Of a DNA stretch of 64,000 nucleotides, positions 18,737-28,043 are shown piece after piece. Location: assembly GCF_009846885.1 (NCBI RefSeq), contig NZ_WUWM01000026.1, positions 1 through 64,000 of the forward strand, given 5' to 3'. The position numbers were made by a program, and so were the translations under genes. How positions within the stretch are numbered: the stretch's first letter is position 1; each line of letters starts with the position of its first letter. The DNA is from Paenibacillus puerhi (GTDB lineage: Bacteria > Bacillota > Bacilli > Paenibacillales > NBRC-103111). The notes beneath the pieces were generated by a model, which worked only from the letters and a program-made list of their open reading frames with translations, made no database searches and had not been told where the DNA came from.

Positions 18737-19702
18737 CTACCACAGACTTGTTGAATTTGCTTTTCGGCTGATGGCGTTCGCAATGACGAGGAACGTAAAG
18801 TTAATGACACTGTTAAACAAGCCGATTGCAGTCGAATACGTATAATTGGCCTCCAGCACGCCGGCGCGGTAAACGAAGGTAGCGATCACATCCGATACCT
18901 CATAGGTGGATGGCGTCTGCATCAGGAAGATCTTCTGGAAGTCCGAGCTCATCACGGCGCCCAACCGCAAGATCAGCATGATGATAATCGTCGGCAAAAT
19001 TCCCGGAATGGTAACATGCAGCAGCTGCTTCCATCTGCCTGCTCCATCGATTTTAGCTGCTTCATACAATTGGGAGTCAATCCCCGCGAGGGCCGCCAGG
19101 AAAATAATTGAAGCCCAACCTGCTCCTTGCCAAATGTTAGACAAAATGTACATGGGACGGAACACGTCCGATTCTGTAAAGAACATGATCGGCTCTAAGC
19201 CAAACATGGAACGGACGAGGTTGAACAAACCGCCATCTAATGCTGAGAACGTGCTAAGTATGCCCACAACCACAACGACGGAGATAAAGTGAGGCAGGTA
19301 GCTTACAGTCTGGACAATGCGCTTAAAAGATTTGGCTCTCACCTCGTTAAGCAATAAAGCGAGAAGAATCGGAGCCGGAAAACCAAATACAATGCTGTAG
19401 AAGCTCAGCACAATTGTATTTTTGATCAATCTTCCAAAGTAATAGCTGTTAAAGAACGTGGTAAAGTTATCGAAACCTACCCATGTGCCGGCAAAAATGC
19501 CTTTGATCGGACTGTAGCCCTTCTGAAACGCCATTAACAGACCATACATCGGACCATAATGGAAAATGAAATAATACGCGAACACCGGCACCAACATCAA
19601 ATACACATACTTATTGCGGATTAGCTCCTTCTTCAAGAAGGCCAGCTTGCCTTCTGGGACTGCCATTCCTGCTGCAGTCATCTTCTGTTGTCTTGCATCC
19701 AC
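18737..19702 (-). CDS. CUT1 carbohydrate ABC transporter permease (LplB-like)
   Basis: A 321-residue permease starting with GTG at 19702 behind GGGAGGAC. It contains YLMLVPVFAYYFIFHYGPMYG near the N-terminus and the EAA loop SQLYEAAKIDGAGRWKQL near residues 205-225. It is the first transporter gene after the AraC sensor and is followed by permease C and the binding protein. Compared with the permease at 1561-2475 it belongs to the same subfamily but is clearly diverged, so the two importers are not a recent duplication. Confidence 0.9.
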   Translation of the reverse strand: MDARQQKMTAAGMAVPEGKLAFLKKELIRNKYVYLMLVPVFAYYFIFHYGPMYGLLMAFQKGYSPIKGIFAGTWVGFDNFTTFFNSYYFGRLIKNTIVLSFYSIVFGFPAPILLALLLNEVRAKSFKRIVQTVSYLPHFISVVVVVGILSTFSALDGGLFNLVRSMFGLEPIMFFTESDVFRPMYILSNIWQGAGWASIIFLAALAGIDSQLYEAAKIDGAGRWKQLLHVTIPGILPTIIIMLILRLGAVMSSDFQKIFLMQTPSTYEVSDVIATFVYRAGVLEANYTYSTAIGLFNSVINFTFLVIANAISRKANSTSLW

Positions 19703-19778
19703 TGTTCAGTCCTCCCACCGAAATAACTGGTTAATCTCTTTCTGATTCTGAGATTACCACGTCATAACCGCGAAATAT

Positions 19779-19799
19779 ATAATCTTAAATTAAGATTAT
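19779..19799. repeat. Perfect 10-bp palindrome overlapping the sensor gene end
   Basis: ATAATCTTAA, a central A, and TTAAGATTAT. It overlaps the TAA stop codon of the AraC sensor and resembles the AT-rich core and one-base centre of the palindrome at 16101-16135. It lies 77 bases before the transporter start codon, so it could be a weak attenuator or an operator for the importer genes. Confidence 0.5.
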
Positions 19800-22108
19800 C
19801 CCTTGTCAGGCCTGGAATAGCGGCTTCTGTATTCGCCAGGAGTCATTCCGTTCATCTTCTTGAAGATACGGATGAAATTTTGCGAGTTGTTGTACCGGAG
19901 CTTCTCGGCAATATCGGAAATCCGCGTATCTGTCTGTTCCAGCAGCTCCCTGGCCTTCTCCATCCGGTGGGAAATCAAATACTCGGAGAAGTTAATCCCC
20001 ATCTCTTCCTTGAACATATAGCTAAACTGGGAAACCGGCATGGAAACCATGTCGGCAAACAGGGTCAGAGACAGGTCCGTATCGTAATAGCGGTGAATAT
20101 GGTCCAATGTCATCTGAATGGTGCCGTGGTTCCGGTGAACCATTCTGTTGTGGATATGTTCAACAATGGGCGGATATACCTCTGTTTTCAGCCAGTGAAC
20201 GATCTTCTCCGAGGTATTCAATTCATTGAGATGTTGGTACAGGTTGTACTCGTGGAGCTGCGGAAAATTGGAATCCAGCTCAAATAAGGAGCGAAGGGAT
20301 ACGGCAATAAGTTGGGCGAAGGATTGACGGACGTATTCACTGTTGGCTACTTCGGTCTTGAGCGCTTGATTGAATTCATCTATGAAGCTGTGTATGGAGG
20401 CTAGATTGGCCATTTTCAAGTGGGTGACAATCTGCTGTTCAATCTCGTACGGATAGGAGAAGGACGCGGCTCCTGGCTTGATTTGTTCGATAAACAGCAC
20501 TCTGCCGCTACCTGCAATCAGTTGATATTCTAACGCCTCCAGTGCCTGGCAGTACGAAGCCCTCACTTGGGCAAGTCCCTCATAGCTGCGGCCGATCCCC
20601 ATGGTGACCGTGATGTGAAGCAAATTCTCGGATACGTTGCGTATTTCCTCGGCAACTCGGAATGATACCGATTTCAAATCAACGAGCAAGGAGTCTTCTT
20701 CCGCAGCATGATTAATCAGAATCGCAATATGGCCGCTGTACATGCGGATGACAATTCCCTCTGCATGATGGCTGGTAACTTCCCTTGAGATATTGGCCAC
20801 CGCATAGTAGAAGAGATTGATGTCCTGCTCCGTGTGGCCCCGCATATTGTCCAACTCTACGCAGATGACCGTGTAGTAGGCATGCTTGAGCGGAATATCA
20901 TAATACTTGGCCCGGTCGGTCATACTGCTGTGGAACGGTTCGGACAACAGATTCTGGATAAAATTAACCCGTAGCAGGGGCATGGACTCCTTGATCTGTT
21001 TATCCAGAAGCTCGTTGCTCTTTTGCAACGACTCAAAATAATTACGAATGACAGCGAACTCACTCTGATTTCTGTGGAATTCGACAGGTCCGCTTTTATT
21101 CTTGATTAGGTCGACCAAAGACTGCAAGGGTCGGTACCAGCCTTTGGAAAATAGTCCCGCGGAGACAGCGCTGATTACAACAAGCAGGAAGCAAATCAGG
21201 AAGGTGGTTTGCTTAATTCCGTCCAGATATCGGGTCAGATCGCTATATGGAATAATGGTTACATATTTCCACCCATTATAGCTGGATCTTAAGGATGTAA
21301 TGAACATGCTCCGGCCAGCCACTTGCTCTTGCAGCAGCATTTCGTTTATGTCGGATTTCATCAGCTGATCGATAAATTCATACTGGCGCAACTGATTCGG
21401 CAGAAGAGCGCTGCCCCCATTGGAGAATATGTTGCCGCTGGGCGTTACAATCAGCAGTTCTCTGGAACCCAGCTGCATATTGCTAAATACGCGAAAAAAA
21501 GCGGTATCGTTTAAGTTAAGCAGTAAATAGCCGTCCGATGAAGAATTGGAAGCGTGGATTCGCCGTACGTACGTAATCCGATGGAAGCCCTCCCGCACCA
21601 GGCTGGAATCCAGAGCATGATCAATCCACACGCCTGACGGATTTAGACTGACGGCCTCCCTTATGTGCGCGGGGAGCATCTCTTCCCCTTTCATCCCAGC
21701 GTTGGGAGAGATGACCAGACGCTTATCCGGACGATACAGGTACACATTGTCAACGTCCTGGATCAACACCTGCATGGAGTTCAAGAGTGACATCGTCTTG
21801 CCGAATGTTTCGAAATCATCCTCCGGATTCTCCAGAGAAAGAAACTGGGCAAGTACCGGGTTGACCGCATTCTGAAGGGTCACCTTCTCCAGCATGACCA
21901 GCTTCTCATCAATCCGCTGTTGAATTTGCAGCATGGTCTGTCTATTGGCCAGCCGGATCTCTTCCTTGAATGCCCCGCTAATCATATAATAAGCAGACAT
22001 TCCCATGACTAACACGGGAATCGTCGCAAGCAGCGAAGCCACGATCAGTACCTTCTTGCGTGCCCATCCAGATTCTGATGTAAAAAACGACCTAAGTTTA
22101 TTGAGCAT
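19796..22108 (-). CDS. Membrane-anchored AraC-family sensor-regulator
   Basis: A 770-residue protein with transmembrane segments at about 18-40 and 300-320 enclosing an extracellular Cache-like sensor, a cytoplasmic AraC-effector region, and a C-terminal double helix-turn-helix at about 662-766 ending RYNNSQNFIRIFKKMNGMTPGEYRSRY. AAGGCGGG precedes the ATG. It is upstream of, and on the same strand as, its presumed target importer and the CE12-PL11 gene, with a 93-base gap that contains a palindrome. The role inferred from family and context is activation of the importer and lyase genes when pectin fragments are bound outside the cell. Confidence 0.88.
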   Translation of the reverse strand: MLNKLRSFFTSESGWARKKVLIVASLLATIPVLVMGMSAYYMISGAFKEEIRLANRQTMLQIQQRIDEKLVMLEKVTLQNAVNPVLAQFLSLENPEDDFETFGKTMSLLNSMQVLIQDVDNVYLYRPDKRLVISPNAGMKGEEMLPAHIREAVSLNPSGVWIDHALDSSLVREGFHRITYVRRIHASNSSSDGYLLLNLNDTAFFRVFSNMQLGSRELLIVTPSGNIFSNGGSALLPNQLRQYEFIDQLMKSDINEMLLQEQVAGRSMFITSLRSSYNGWKYVTIIPYSDLTRYLDGIKQTTFLICFLLVVISAVSAGLFSKGWYRPLQSLVDLIKNKSGPVEFHRNQSEFAVIRNYFESLQKSNELLDKQIKESMPLLRVNFIQNLLSEPFHSSMTDRAKYYDIPLKHAYYTVICVELDNMRGHTEQDINLFYYAVANISREVTSHHAEGIVIRMYSGHIAILINHAAEEDSLLVDLKSVSFRVAEEIRNVSENLLHITVTMGIGRSYEGLAQVRASYCQALEALEYQLIAGSGRVLFIEQIKPGAASFSYPYEIEQQIVTHLKMANLASIHSFIDEFNQALKTEVANSEYVRQSFAQLIAVSLRSLFELDSNFPQLHEYNLYQHLNELNTSEKIVHWLKTEVYPPIVEHIHNRMVHRNHGTIQMTLDHIHRYYDTDLSLTLFADMVSMPVSQFSYMFKEEMGINFSEYLISHRMEKARELLEQTDTRISDIAEKLRYNNSQNFIRIFKKMNGMTPGEYRSRYSRPDKG

Positions 22109-22157
22109 CCGTTTCCCGCCTTTTTACTTATCCATATGATGGTCAAACTCAAACGCC

Positions 22158-22200
22158 TCATAGTTCCGCCAAATCCAGCGTTGGATTTGCGGAACTATGA
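22158..22200. terminator. Long imperfect hairpin upstream of the sensor gene
   Basis: CATAGTTCCGCCAAATCCA (22159-22177) pairs with 22182-22199 except for one bulged base, around a four-base loop. It lies between the end of the GH28/GH105 chimera and the start of the AraC sensor. No clear U tract follows, so it may be a terminator relic or the end of an insertion element. Confidence 0.4.
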
Positions 22201-22225
22201 AGCGCGCCTGTACAATCTGTATGCT

Positions 22226-22903
22226 CTATTCTCCCTGGCGCTGGAGCAACGACACCAGAAACGCCAGTGTCAGTCCTTGCCCCCAACCCTGAATTCTTTT
22301 GGTGGAAATAGCCTTGTAATCTTCTGCAGAATACATCACGGCTGTTCCCGCTGACACCTTCCGAATCGAACCGTCATCATCGATCTGGGCTACAATTCCT
22401 TCATACGCTTTGGCAATGGCCTGCTCGTGCAGCGGATGGCCCTTGAGTACCAAGGCGGCAGCGATGACTGCGGAAGCGGAGGTTTCCAGATAAGAGGTGT
22501 CATCATCCAGCACCGTCCGCCACAGTCCTTCCGGTGACTGCAGCCGGACTAGTGCGCTCAATTGATCGCCGAGAGCGCCACCGATCTGCATCCACATGGG
22601 CATGAACGGATTCAGCATCATGGAGGCTTGCGCCATGGTATAAGTGGCCCATGCATTGCAGATATTTTCAACGAAGCCACCCCGGCCTCGCATGGACTTA
22701 AGTCGGATTCCCCGATCTCCCCCACTAATTTTGCAGTGCTGGGCGTACACATATCTGACTCCTCCGGACATTCCGCTTCCTATTACTAATCCGCCATGTC
22801 CTTTCTTCATTACTCAATTCCTGATAATATTATTCTCACAAGGCTTATTTACTCTCCATCCATCCTCATTCATACCTAAGTTTATTGCGATACAGTCATC
22901 CCC
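22226..22903 (-). pseudogene. In-frame chimera of a GH28 polygalacturonase fragment and a GH105 hydrolase C-terminus
   Basis: From 22903 downward the sequence reads GDDCIAINLGMNEDGWRVN..., closely matching the GH28 gene at 34949-36283, to an in-frame TGA at 22814-22816 where that gene has Cys. After the TGA the frame continues MKKGHGGLVIGSGMSGGVR...RGRGGFVENI. At about 22655 it passes without interruption into a GH105 unsaturated rhamnogalacturonyl hydrolase C-terminus: WATYTMAQASMML, LDDDTSYLETSASA and IQGWGQGLTLAFLVSLL. The surviving 194-residue frame from 22810 lacks the catalytic core of either enzyme. It points to a deletion that removed the end of one gene and the start of another. Confidence 0.75.
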
Positions 22904-24008
22904 TGCATTCCTGTTCCCACGCAGCCCGGTCGTCCTCATATTCGCCCTTTAACAGAATTTGCAGAAATTGCTGCTCCGGATAACCTGGTGTTCCTGCTGT
23001 TTTTCCTGAAAATCCATATTACTTGTTATTAAACGTTCCATAGCTTGTTCGATAAATGCAAATTCATTTCCTTTTTGTTCTATGGGCTTCACAACAGAAG
23101 AGAACCGATCAATACGCTGTAAAATCGCTTTGATCAGCATGTAGCTTTTCCGGGTTACGTACAACGTCGAGCATATAGCAAAGATGATCGATCCTAGGCC
23201 CACCCATAAGCCAAATTGTATTGCCATGAACCAGATTAACAAACCATTTGCCGCCTTTAATATTAATCTGGTATTTCCAGTTCGTATAATTGGATACGAT
23301 ATCTGAATTCAAACCATTATTAGATGAGGCTGAGTGACCCTCGAAGAAAAGCTTTCTTTGGGAGTCGAATATCTGCACCTCGGTTACTTCTTGGTTGATC
23401 ATCTGATTAATAAATGATTTTAGCGAAGAAAGATTGACATTGATGATTAAATATCAAAGACTTCCGGAATCATGCGGTATTTTTAAGATTAACGAGATGA
23501 CGGATGTAGACATGTCTTTCCCGTCATTCTCTATAAACCGTGGTGAAGACCAAACCCCTGTCAGAGTTTGCTGTAAGGAGCTGCGCATATAACTGCGGTC
23601 CGGGAATTGTTCAATCGAACGCAACGCATTTTGATCAAGCACCTAGCCATCCTTAGCCCGATACAAGTATATAGAATCGATCAGCCCGTATCGAAGATCC
23701 ATGAGGTTGCTCAGTAAATTGGAAATATCGAATTCAAGTGCCCGGTCTGAAGGACCTTCAAGGAAATAGCGCAGCTGTCCGTTCGTATCCGCCATCTTCT
23801 GTGCATCGTCAGCCATGCCCTTCAGCGTGTTGTCGACCACATTCACGATAAAGGCCGCCGTTAAGTGATTCGCTTTAATGGCATTACGAACATTGACTTG
23901 ATTAAATATGGAAAAGAAGATAAAGATCAGTATGCTAACCGTTACAAACAAAATGGGGAGATATGAAAGCAGCATTCGCTTGATGTAATTGGGATTTTGG
24001 TCTTTCAT
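22904..24008 (-). pseudogene. Decayed membrane-anchored AraC-type sensor (sensor half only)
   Basis: ATG 24008 starts a frame with one transmembrane segment (LPILFVTVSILIFIFF) and a Cache-like domain. It is interrupted by TAG at 23643, by frameshifts near 23450 and 23240, and by another near 22985. The pieces join into one protein: ...KDG, VLDQNALRSIEQFPD, INVNLSSLKSFINQ, EVTEVQIFDSQRKLF, a second transmembrane segment (FGLWVGLGSIIFAICS) and FLQILLKGEYEDDRAAW. It then abuts the GH28 fragment, so the whole DNA-binding half is missing. It is the same type of regulator as the two intact sensors in the window. Confidence 0.7.
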
Positions 24009-24026
24009 ATCTCCACTCCTCTGCCT

Positions 24027-24785
24027 TTATTTCGACTTCATTTCCTTATACGCCGCTCTGCGTTCGTCAATGACGGCTTGGCCGCCCAGCTTCAAAAATT
24101 CCTGAGTCATCGAATCGAAGGTTTTGTTGAAGTCCTCCGGCTTGGCCAAAATACTCTTCACGACAGTCTCCTGGGATTTATCCACAAGCGTTTTGTTGTA
24201 TTTGTTCTCGGCATCAATCGGTCGATCGAATCGGGGCTCTATATATCCGTCTGCCAGCCCGTTGAGTATGCTTTGCTTAGCGAGCTCTCTATAGTCCGGA
24301 AATGCAAGAGTGGTCGCTTCGATATTTTTTTCCAGGGATCCATAATCTTTACCATTAACTATAATTGCAATATCGACGTTATTATAGAAGGTTTTCTTTG
24401 CTTCATCTGTTGTGATTGCTTTCGGGAAGCCATTCTCGAGCATGTAATACTGGCCTTCGATGCCATTTGTCAACGTGAATAACACGTCTTGCGGAAACAT
24501 CCAATCCAATTATTTAATCGCTTCCACCGCATGTTTGCTCGACTTCAGAATCATAATGTGCATACCGGACGGACCGTAAATATTTTCGGATGCTTTCCTT
24601 CCTCATTCGTAAAGGGATCCATCGCGACAAACTCTCCGCCTGGGACGTTTTTCTTTAACGTGTCGAATAAGTTGCCCGGAGCCAGAATGCTATTATTTTC
24701 GCACTCTCGGTTCTCCGTGTCCAATATTGAATCTAGCACCAGTCTCAATGAAATGCGGTTTGATATTTGTAGAACTTTTGTTCAT
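24027..24785 (-). pseudogene. Decayed ABC sugar-binding protein (C-terminal part)
   Basis: A good ribosome site (GAGAGGAGGG) and ATG at 24785 lead into a short unrelated-looking start (MNKSSTNIKPHF). The sequence then carries the C-terminal third of an LplA-type binding protein after a frameshift: LFDTLKKNVPGGEFVAMDPF, GPSGMHIMILKSSKHAVEAIK, an in-frame TAA at 24510-24512, then LDWMFPQDVLFTLTNGIEGQYY to LKLGGQAVIDERRAAYKEM. The binding domain's first two thirds are deleted. Only 18 bases separate it from the decayed sensor, so this was once a binding-protein/sensor pair. Confidence 0.7.
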
Positions 24786-25361
24786 GTGTAACCCTCCTCT
24801 CTATATCGTTATAAGCTTTGGTGCCTGAGCCCAATTGAACGAACCAAATGTAACCACACTATACTTTGAACGTTGCGAAATACACAATAGATATGATTCT
24901 GTTGATATGCTGGATTCCGAATCCCTTGTTACGACTGGTCTTTTCGGCATATCTAATGAAATTCCTTGAGAGAATAAAGCACCCTTTGCCGATATGATTA
25001 TGTCTTTCTCGCAGGAATCCTAAATCCTAAAATGTACATCACAAAGCGAATTTTATATCAATGTCAACCGCGAGTACATCTTGTTTCTGTGGTGTCCACA
25101 TTCTCTTCATGAAACATGCATTGTCCCGTTGGTGTGATTCCGTCAGTCGGCTCTCGCGAAGGAATTTACAGTACTGACTGATCCAAGGGGTAACTTCGAC
25201 ACTTTGTCCGACTTCCGTCTCGTAGTAGTCCAAATAATTGTTGCAGTCGTTGACTGCTGCGATGACTCCATCGTCCAAATTCCGATACTACATCGAAAAA
25301 AAAAACATCCCACCCTTTATGAGTTTAGCAGGAGAATTAAAGACCAGGAACAATAAATCAT
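24786..25361. other. Gene-poor stretch with one unidentified reading frame
   Basis: About 575 bases separate the decayed binding protein from the GH105 pseudogene. A minus-strand frame at 25039-25278 (79 residues, beginning MDDGVIAAVNDCNNYLDYYE) has biased, protein-like composition but no ribosome site and no family I recognise; it may be another fragment. A run of ten A residues lies near 25287. Otherwise I see no gene, repeat or RNA structure. Confidence 0.4.
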
Positions 25362-26405
25362 TCACTTCGACGCTTCGGTCAGCAAAAGGATCGCGAGTGC
25401 TTGTCCGTAGACCGTCTGCGTAATCGGAATGCTCTTGTAATGCTCGTCATTCATCCCGATAGCAGTTCCAAAGGACACCTGGTTTACCGTGCCGTCCGCC
25501 TCGATTCGTCTAAATACTGCCTGCATTGCCTTCCGACCGACGTCTTTGAAGCGCCGGTCTACGAAGTCACAGCGAACTCCCTTAAGAATCCCATAGCCGA
25601 ACCCGGCGGTCGCCGACGTCTCGACATAGGAGCTCGGATCGTTAAGAACGGTATGCCACATGCCGTCTTCAGCCTGAAATTCGGCCAATCGCTCTATCTG
25701 CGAGTTAAGGGCTTCTAGCACGAACCGCTTCACTGCTCCCTGAGAGCCGGAGATCTCGAGAAACTCCACTGCCCCTGCGGTGAACCAGCAATTTCCACGG
25801 GCCCACAACGTCTTGTTGAAGGCGTGACGACCAATGAAGTTCCAGCCATGGTACCATAAACCTGTGGACGGGTCATGTAGATATTTAATATGCAGCAGAA
25901 ACTGGTATTCCGCCTCGTCCAGCAGTTCCTGACGGCCTGTTATGCGGCCCATCTTGGCAAGGAACAACACGGTCATAAACAACGTGTCGTCCCAGAGCTG
26001 ACCTTAGTTGTCGGCTCTGATAGTGATATGCTGCAAGCCCCCCTCTTCGGTCCGCGGCATGTCATTCAGCACCCAATTGACCCATTCGTTACAGAGTGCC
26101 CCATACTTCGGATCCTTTCCCTGTTCGTAAATATGCGCTAGCGTCAGCATCGGGGCTACGGAATTGACGTTCTTTGGCGGAAGGCCTAAATCTATTTGCC
26201 GGTCAAACCATTCTTTCATGAAGTCCAGCATCATCTGGTGACCTGTGCCTTTGTAGTAGTGGAACAAGCCATAGAGCGCCACTCCTGCCGGCCACTCCCA
26301 TTTCTGAAAATCCATATGATTGTTGGAATTTTCCGCATTAGCTTCAATCAACCGCTCAAACACAGTTTCCAGCAGCGTTTTGGTTTGCGATGGCGTCATA
26401 AACAT
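25362..26405 (-). pseudogene. GH105 unsaturated glucuronyl/galacturonyl hydrolase interrupted by one TAA
   Basis: One continuous frame of 347 sense codons is broken only by TAA at 26004-26006. The upstream part (133 residues) begins MFMTPSQTKTLLETVFERL and contains the alpha-barrel start with WEWPAGVALYGLFHYY. Past the stop the frame continues GQLWDDTLFMTVLFLAKMG, holding the conserved catalytic Asp region of YteR/YesR enzymes, then WYHGWN, LWARGNCWFTAG, YVETSATAGFGYG and a complete C-terminus. These cytoplasmic enzymes remove the unsaturated uronic acid left by pectate or rhamnogalacturonan lyases. With no other intact GH105 in the window, its loss would block that step unless a copy lies elsewhere or the stop is read through. 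Confidence 0.8.
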
Positions 26406-26445
26406 AGAACCAGCCCTTCTTTATGCGTTTTTGTAAGTACATAGA

Positions 26446-27708
26446 TCATAAAATTTCACCGCCAGGATATAAGGTTGAGCTGTACAGCCTCTTGGTCTGC
26501 AACAGCGGCCTTCCTGTACCTTTGCTCAAACTCAGTCTACGGCTGCTGAAAATGGATGCCGACTCATCATTGAAGATGATCACCTGCTCCGACCCGCTAC
26601 CGAGCAGATCCGCATGCACAGCGTAGCCCTCCGCAGGAAACTCAGTGACGACATTCATATAGCCATCGTATAGCGATGGAGGGACGCCGCCGCCCCGGCG
26701 ATAAGCCAAAATATAGTCAATTCCACTATCGTCCCATCCCCGTAACGTCTCAATAATTGTGAGCCATCCGTCCGTTTTGCGATCTTCTTTCAAGAGCTCC
26801 CGACCTTCCGAATCAAGCAGGAAAATTCCGTCCTTGCCTTTGCGACCATGCCCCGTATCCTCACGAACGATGCGATCAAGTCCGGCCACCTGCAATCCAG
26901 GCAGGTCCATGCGGAAGCTGCCAAGCGCCACGTGTTGCGACTCAATGGAGCCGTCGTAGCGCCACATCTCCATGCCCTTGGCATTGTACATGACCGTGAC
27001 GCTGCCACCGATAACTAGCTCCGGCTCGCCATCTCCATTGACGTCACCGACCCAAATACAATCAGCGTGATCTTCCAAATCGCGGCAAGCCCACTGTACA
27101 TCGCCGTCAGGACTCAACATCTCGTAGCCCGCCATCACTTCGTCCCGGCCGTCCCCATCGAAATCGTATACCCAAGGGAAGTGGCCCGGATTGCCTTTGT
27201 GCTTCCACAGCAGCTCGAAATCACGGTTGAACGCCCAGAGCCTACGGTAACGGTCCTTAAGGATAATATCCTGCGGTAGTGGGCCTCCCGTCAGGTTGGC
27301 GATTACGATGCAGTCGTGTGCCTGCGGATCCGGAAGCTCATGTGAACGTTTTGTCTTTCCCGTTGCACCGTCTATCACAACGAATTGACCATCCATGACG
27401 CAAACTACCTCGAGTTGACCATCCCCGTCGATATCTACCACCTGGGCAGGGTAATCTGAACCAGGCGATCCTGCATTCGTGCTAGGTGTACCCACCTGCC
27501 ACAACAGCCTTCCATCCAGATCAAAGACTGTGATGCACTGAACATAGTGCGGAATATGGCGCACATCCGCCCTGTCATCTGGCTGGACAAGCACCATCTC
27601 CATTCGACCGTCACCGTTCAAATCGCCTAGCAACATTTTGCAACGGTAGCCCGCTTGTGTAATATCGATTTTACCCAACAACACAGCCTTGGAATTCTGC
27701 GACTTCAT
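26446..27708 (-). CDS. Cytoplasmic FG-GAP/PL11-like beta-propeller protein
   Basis: A 420-residue protein with no signal peptide. It contains repeated beta-blades with acidic calcium-binding-type loops: GDLNGDGRMEMV, VDIDGDGQLEVV, YDFDGDGRDEVM and GDVNGDGEPELV. These are the same kind of loops seen in the PL11 lyases elsewhere in the window, so it may be a distant intracellular relative, but I see no proof of lyase activity. ATG 27708 is preferred, with GAGGCG eight bases upstream. It lies directly upstream of the GH105 pseudogene (40-base gap), suggesting an operon for oligosaccharide breakdown. A binding or oligo-lyase role is inference. Confidence 0.65.
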   Translation of the reverse strand: MKSQNSKAVLLGKIDITQAGYRCKMLLGDLNGDGRMEMVLVQPDDRADVRHIPHYVQCITVFDLDGRLLWQVGTPSTNAGSPGSDYPAQVVDIDGDGQLEVVCVMDGQFVVIDGATGKTKRSHELPDPQAHDCIVIANLTGGPLPQDIILKDRYRRLWAFNRDFELLWKHKGNPGHFPWVYDFDGDGRDEVMAGYEMLSPDGDVQWACRDLEDHADCIWVGDVNGDGEPELVIGGSVTVMYNAKGMEMWRYDGSIESQHVALGSFRMDLPGLQVAGLDRIVREDTGHGRKGKDGIFLLDSEGRELLKEDRKTDGWLTIIETLRGWDDSGIDYILAYRRGGGVPPSLYDGYMNVVTEFPAEGYAVHADLLGSGSEQVIIFNDESASIFSSRRLSLSKGTGRPLLQTKRLYSSTLYPGGEIL

Positions 27709-28043
27709 CAATGACGCCTCATTTCACAATGGATTGAATAAAAATATGAAATATCCCAATAACATGAACTCCTTAACAATGTAGCCCCGGCAGTGACTAA
27801 TCTTAACCTGACTGTCTCCACTCCGTCGCCAGTAGTCCATTTGACGCTTCTCTTTCCAGAACCCTTTCATTTGCTGCGTAAGAAAAATGGCATCTTTGAC
27901 CTTTTTCGTCTCCCCCGATCAAGTGTCAAGCCCAGCAACTAAGATCGGACAAGTGACTACAAAAATGCCCTTTGCTACCACCAAGTCTTCCTGCTGGATA
28001 TTGGTTGTTAAGAGGTAAAGCGGAATTGGCTTTTAAACCAATG
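27709..28043. other. Intergenic stretch with possible terminator of the SGNH gene
   Basis: No gene is seen in 335 bases. Near 28020-28052 GCGGAAT pairs with ATTCCGC (plus TGG/CCA inside), overlapping the last codons of the SGNH hydrolase; it could serve as its terminator. The rest holds nothing recognisable. Confidence 0.35.

Noticed and set aside
8306..26405. Stop-codon recoding as explanation for the in-frame stops
   Set aside because: TAG, TAA and TGA all occur, several genes also have frameshifts, and no Sec or Pyl structures are seen; ordinary decay fits better.
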